Shown: positions 4,248-6,923 of the stretch, one piece after another
How the letters are laid out: every line of letters begins with the position of its first letter
Numbering within the stretch: the stretch's first letter is position 1
From: JBBRZF01 sp038236965
GTDB taxonomy: Bacteria > Acidobacteriota > Terriglobia > Terriglobales > Acidobacteriaceae
Length of the DNA: 6,923 nucleotides
Reading direction: 5' to 3'
Assembly: GCA_038236965.1 (NCBI GenBank)
Contig: JBBRZF010000178.1
Coordinates: 1 to 6,923 of the forward strand
Made by a program: the position numbers and the translations under genes
Notes under the pieces: generated by a model
The model's input: only the letters and a program-made list of their open reading frames with translations
What the model was told of the DNA's origin: nothing
The model's database searches: none

Positions 4248-5550
4248 AAGGCCTGAAACGGTCTCCGAAACCAGAAACTCGGACCGCAATCTCTACCTTG
4301 CGCTTTTCCTGGCTGGCTTGGCGATGCGCCTGGGGCTGATGTTCTGGAAGCGCACCTACATGACCTTGTATATGCCCTGGTTGCCATTCAGCTATGGCTA
4401 CGAAGCCGGAAGTATCGCCGAACATGTGGCACGAGGCTTGGGATTCAGTTCGCCTTTTGGACAGGAATCGGGACCAACAGCATGGCTTGCGCCCGTCTAT
4501 CCGTTACTGATAGCGCTGTCTTTCAAAATATTTGGCGTGTACTCCGTCGCCTCCCGTATTGCCATCCTCTGCCTTAATTCGGCGTTTGGCGCAGCTACGG
4601 CAGTCACCATGCACATGATCGGGAAACGCACGGTTGGGCGGCGCGTAGCCCTCCTCGCCGCCTGGGTTTGGGCGCTTTCACCTTTCTTCTATCGATGGGC
4701 GATCAGTTGGGTCTGGGAGTTTGCGCTCAGCGCTTTCCTGCTGACTCTTCTCATCCTGGCAACTCTGAATGTGATTGAGCACGGCACGCGGAGCCGATGG
4801 TTGATATTCGGCGCGCTTTGGGGTTTCGTCGCGATAACCAACCCCGCCCTGCTCAGTCTGCTGCCCGTTACCGGGCTGTACGCCGCATTTCACCTACACC
4901 GTCAAAAGCGTCCCTGGTTCCGTTCGGCAGTGCTTTCGGCCATTCTGTTCTGGCTCGTCATTTCTCCCGTCATGCTGCGCAACTATAGAACCTTCCACCA
5001 GCTTGTCTTCATGCGTGGAAACTTCTGGTTTGAGTTTTACCTCGGGAACTATCACTTCAGCAATGGCCTGGGCTACCTGGGCAAGCATCCGTCGATAAAT
5101 CCTGTCCAGTTTGTGCGCTTCCGGCAGCTAGGCGAAGCGGGATACATCGCATGGGCAAAGCAACAATCTCTGCAGTACCTGCGGGAACACCCAGCCGAAT
5201 TCATCGAATTGACCCAGAAACGGGGGCTCTACTTCTGGAGCGGACAGATGTTGAATTACGTACCCCCGAAATTCGAATGGTGGCAGCCCTGGAAGTACTG
5301 GCCGCTTTCCGTGGCCGGATGGATGGGAGTCATCTTCTTGTTCACACGACGGCCGAAGGGATGGTTCCTGCTGGCCTCGACGGCGCTGGTTTACCCCATT
5401 CCTTACTACTTGACGTATCCGGTTGCGAAGTACCGCCACGCCATTGAGCCAGAACTTGTGCTCATGGCAGCGTTCGCGTTTTTTGTTTTGTGGGATGAGG
5501 TTTCCGTCCTGCTTCGCCGCCGGAGGACTGTGCTACTCGAATCAAAATAG
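4210..5550 (+). CDS. Second membrane glycosyltransferase, GT39/PMT_2-like (GT-C fold)
   Basis: Polytopic protein of 446 residues from ATG 4210, probably another lipid-linked sugar transferase. After the first membrane helix the periplasmic loop has YGYEAGSIAEHVARG (62-76); E65 stands where ArnT/GT39 enzymes have their acidic catalytic motif, but the usual Asp-Glu pair is absent. GPTAWLAPVYP (88-98), RNYRTF (257-262) followed by NFWFEFYLGNY, and YYLTYPVAKYRH (399-410) near the last helix are recurring blocks of a bacterial PMT_2-type family often left as hypothetical. The protein ends with a basic cytoplasmic tail. The only clear ribosome binding site, AGGAG at 4192-4196, is 13 bases from ATG 4210; TTG 4183 would precede it and ATG 4219 is further away, so 4210 is a compromise. 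The 66-base gap after the first glycosyltransferase holds no terminator, so the two are probably cotranscribed. They are not close copies of each other. Confidence 0.82.
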   Translation: MQEMPTLEVESGARPETVSETRNSDRNLYLALFLAGLAMRLGLMFWKRTYMTLYMPWLPFSYGYEAGSIAEHVARGLGFSSPFGQESGPTAWLAPVYPLLIALSFKIFGVYSVASRIAILCLNSAFGAATAVTMHMIGKRTVGRRVALLAAWVWALSPFFYRWAISWVWEFALSAFLLTLLILATLNVIEHGTRSRWLIFGALWGFVAITNPALLSLLPVTGLYAAFHLHRQKRPWFRSAVLSAILFWLVISPVMLRNYRTFHQLVFMRGNFWFEFYLGNYHFSNGLGYLGKHPSINPVQFVRFRQLGEAGYIAWAKQQSLQYLREHPAEFIELTQKRGLYFWSGQMLNYVPPKFEWWQPWKYWPLSVAGWMGVIFLFTRRPKGWFLLASTALVYPIPYYLTYPVAKYRHAIEPELVLMAAFAFFVLWDEVSVLLRRRRTVLLESK

Positions 5551-5554
5551 ACAC

Positions 5555-5590
5555 AGCCCAATCCGGCCTGATTCACGCCGGGGCTCGTTT
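5555..5590 (+). terminator. Terminator-like hairpin after the glycosyltransferase pair
   Basis: AGCC (5555-5558) pairs with GGCT (5582-5585) and CCGGC (5563-5567) with GCCGG (5577-5581), with four bulged bases on the left arm and a nine-base loop. CGTTTTAT follows. The short T run leads directly into the TATAAT box of the next promoter, so terminator and promoter share sequence. Confidence 0.6.
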
Positions 5591-5596
5591 TATAAT
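5568..5596 (+). promoter_or_regulatory. Sigma-70-type promoter for the ABC transporter unit
   Basis: A perfect -10 hexamer, TATAAT (5591-5596), lies 17 bases after CTGATT (5568-5573), a half-match to the -35 consensus. Transcription would start near 5603 and give a leader of only about 22 bases. The -35 lies in the loop of the preceding terminator hairpin. Confidence 0.6.
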
Positions 5597-5624
5597 AGGC
5601 AGAGTTTCACTGCATACGAAAATA

Positions 5625-6557
5625 ATGACAGCCATAGAAACCTACGCCTTGCAGAAGCAATACACCGTCGGCTTCTGGCGTAAGAAGCCGAAAGACGCGT
5701 TAAAGCCGCTCACCCTTTCCGTAGAAGAGGGCGAGGTATTCGGCTACCTGGGCCCCAACGGCGCAGGGAAAACTACTACCTTGAAATTGCTGATGGGCCT
5801 GGTCTTCCCTACCGGCGGACGCGCGCAGATACTCGGTTGCGAACTGGATGACATGCGCATGAAGGCGCAGATAGGCTACTTGCCCGAGCAGCCCTATTTC
5901 TACGATCACCTGACCGCGACGGAGTTGCTCGAATACTTTGCGCAGCTTTCCGGCGTTCCGGCGAAAGAACGGACGAAGCGTGTCCACGGGATGCTGGACC
6001 GCGTGGGACTGATGGAAGCGCGCTCTACGCAACTGCGAAAATATTCGAAAGGAATGTTGCAGCGCGTGGGAATCGCACAGGCCATTCTGCACGATCCGAA
6101 GCTAGTGTTTCTCGATGAGCCGATGTCGGGACTTGACCCGGTTGGTCGGCGCGAGGTGCGCGACCTCATCGAAGAGTTGAAGAACGAAGGCAAGACGATT
6201 TTCTTCTCCACGCACATCCTCTCCGACGCGGAATCGCTCTGCGACCGCGTTGCGGTGCTGAACAAGGGAGAGTTGCGCGGAATCGGGGTGGTCGCCGACC
6301 TGACTAGAGAAGTGAGCGGCAAGGTGGAAGTGATGTGGCATGGAGCGGCGAGTCTGGATGCTATTGCGGCGCTTGGCGGCGAATGTCATGCCACGGGCGA
6401 CATCATTCGCGCCATTCTTCCTCAGGACCAACTGGATGCCGCGATTGACGCATTGCGCAGTACGCGCTCGCATCTTATCTCGGTCACTCCGGTGCGCGCG
6501 ACGCTGGAAGACTACTTTGTGGCGCAACTCAGTGGCGAAGAGGCGGCGCGAGCATGA
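5625..6557 (+). CDS. ABC transporter ATP-binding protein (ABC-2 exporter type)
   Basis: ATPase subunit of 310 residues that would power a membrane exporter from the cytoplasmic side. All hallmark motifs are intact: Walker A GPNGAGKT (43-50), Q-loop Gln (Q89), signature YSKGM (140-144), Walker B LVFLDEP (160-166), D-loop SGLD (168-171) and H-loop His (H197). The one-domain layout with a roughly 90-residue C-terminal extension ending ATLEDYFVAQL fits the CcmA/DrrA/NatA-like group paired with ABC-2 permeases. The substrate cannot be read from the sequence. ATG 5625 gives the usual N-terminus but has no evident Shine-Dalgarno sequence in its short leader. The stop overlaps the start of the next gene in ATGA, indicating translational coupling with the permease. 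Confidence 0.95.
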   Translation: MTAIETYALQKQYTVGFWRKKPKDALKPLTLSVEEGEVFGYLGPNGAGKTTTLKLLMGLVFPTGGRAQILGCELDDMRMKAQIGYLPEQPYFYDHLTATELLEYFAQLSGVPAKERTKRVHGMLDRVGLMEARSTQLRKYSKGMLQRVGIAQAILHDPKLVFLDEPMSGLDPVGRREVRDLIEELKNEGKTIFFSTHILSDAESLCDRVAVLNKGELRGIGVVADLTREVSGKVEVMWHGAASLDAIAALGGECHATGDIIRAILPQDQLDAAIDALRSTRSHLISVTPVRATLEDYFVAQLSGEEAARA

Positions 6558-6923
6558 GCACCTCCAATCTGATGACGAGCGACCGCAATTCCGCGCAGCA
6601 TCCGCAACCGAAAACCGTACCGACGAACTCCGTGTTCTCGCGCATAGGCGCGGTGGCATTCAACACGTTTCGCGAAGCGGTACGCGATCGCGTGCTCTAC
6701 AACCTGGTCGTGTTCGCGGTGCTTATCGTGGGCGCGTCGCTGCTGGTCGGCCAGGTATCGATTGGCATTGAACGCCTCATCCTGGTGAATCTGGGACTGA
6801 CGGCGATCAACCTGTTCGGCATCGTCATCGCCATTTTTATTGGGATAGGACTGGTCTCGAAGGAGATCGACCGGCGCACGCTGTACACGATCGTGGCCGC
6901 GAGGCCGTTGCGACGCTGGGAAT
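6554..6923 (+). CDS. ABC-2 type permease subunit (partial, cut by window end)
   Basis: Frame open from ATG 6554, overlapping the ATPase stop by ATGA, to the window edge; 123 residues are visible. A polar N-terminal tail of about 28 residues is followed by AFNTFREAVRDRVLYN (35-50), an amphipathic segment common at the start of these permeases. Two membrane stretches follow (about 50-66 and 75-102). The loop SKEIDRRTLYTIVAARPLRRWE after them is characteristic of ABC-2 membrane subunits in which a charged ERRT/DRRT-like turn precedes the coupling region. It is almost certainly the partner of the ATPase upstream. Homodimeric assembly with two ATPase subunits is usual in the family; the cargo is unknown. 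Confidence 0.88.
   Translation, partial: MSTSNLMTSDRNSAQHPQPKTVPTNSVFSRIGAVAFNTFREAVRDRVLYNLVVFAVLIVGASLLVGQVSIGIERLILVNLGLTAINLFGIVIAIFIGIGLVSKEIDRRTLYTIVAARPLRRWE

Noticed and set aside
3625..4425. Minus-strand open frame of 266 aa across the glycosyltransferase junction
   Set aside because: It runs antisense to two clear membrane-protein genes, shows no domain, and reflects the codon use of the plus strand.

Overview
The window looks like a chromosomal segment from an acidobacterium. That placement is an inference: long type IV pilins with the GFSLIEL...IAIPNLLRSRIAANEA pattern, GT-C glycosyltransferases of the GT39/PMT type, and an ABC-2 exporter of the 'SKEIDRRTLY' kind are a familiar combination in Acidobacteriota, and the moderately GC-rich coding sequence agrees. 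No RNA gene, insertion sequence or CRISPR array was seen. All recognisable genes are on the + strand.

Layout. Bases 1-39 are probably the last 12 codons of an upstream gene, followed by a good intrinsic terminator (74-108). Bases 109-468 hold no gene but much small-scale structure: a perfect 17-bp palindrome, two small hairpins, a tandem heptamer, a sigma-54-like -24/-12 element (347-362) and a near-perfect 18-bp palindrome at the predicted start of transcription. Three prepilin genes follow (469-936, 1143-1610, 1760-2218). The first two are near-identical tandem copies whose duplication includes a 3' hairpin; the third is a divergent paralogue. The spacer between pilins 1 and 2 carries a 12-codon relic of a third-type pilin and an (AG)n tract where the ribosome binding site of pilin 2 should be. 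A structured 3' region and a strong terminator (2309-2358) close the pilin block.

Two polytopic GT-C (GT39-like) glycosyltransferase genes follow (2446-4143, 4210-5550), with a probable promoter of their own, then a terminator that runs into a good sigma-70-type promoter (5555-5596). After that come an ABC transporter ATPase (5625-6557) and, overlapping it by ATGA, the start of its ABC-2 membrane subunit (6554 to the window end, incomplete).

How the genes may work together. The pilins would be cleaved by a prepilin peptidase and assembled into type IV pili by machinery encoded elsewhere. The two membrane glycosyltransferases would move lipid-linked sugars at the outer face of the membrane; their closeness to the pilins makes pilin or envelope glycosylation a possible but untested role. 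The ABC pair looks like a separate transcription unit. The most interesting part is the pilin array: mosaic divergence consistent with gene conversion, a pilin gene relic, a possible slippage-prone ribosome binding site and an elaborate leader.
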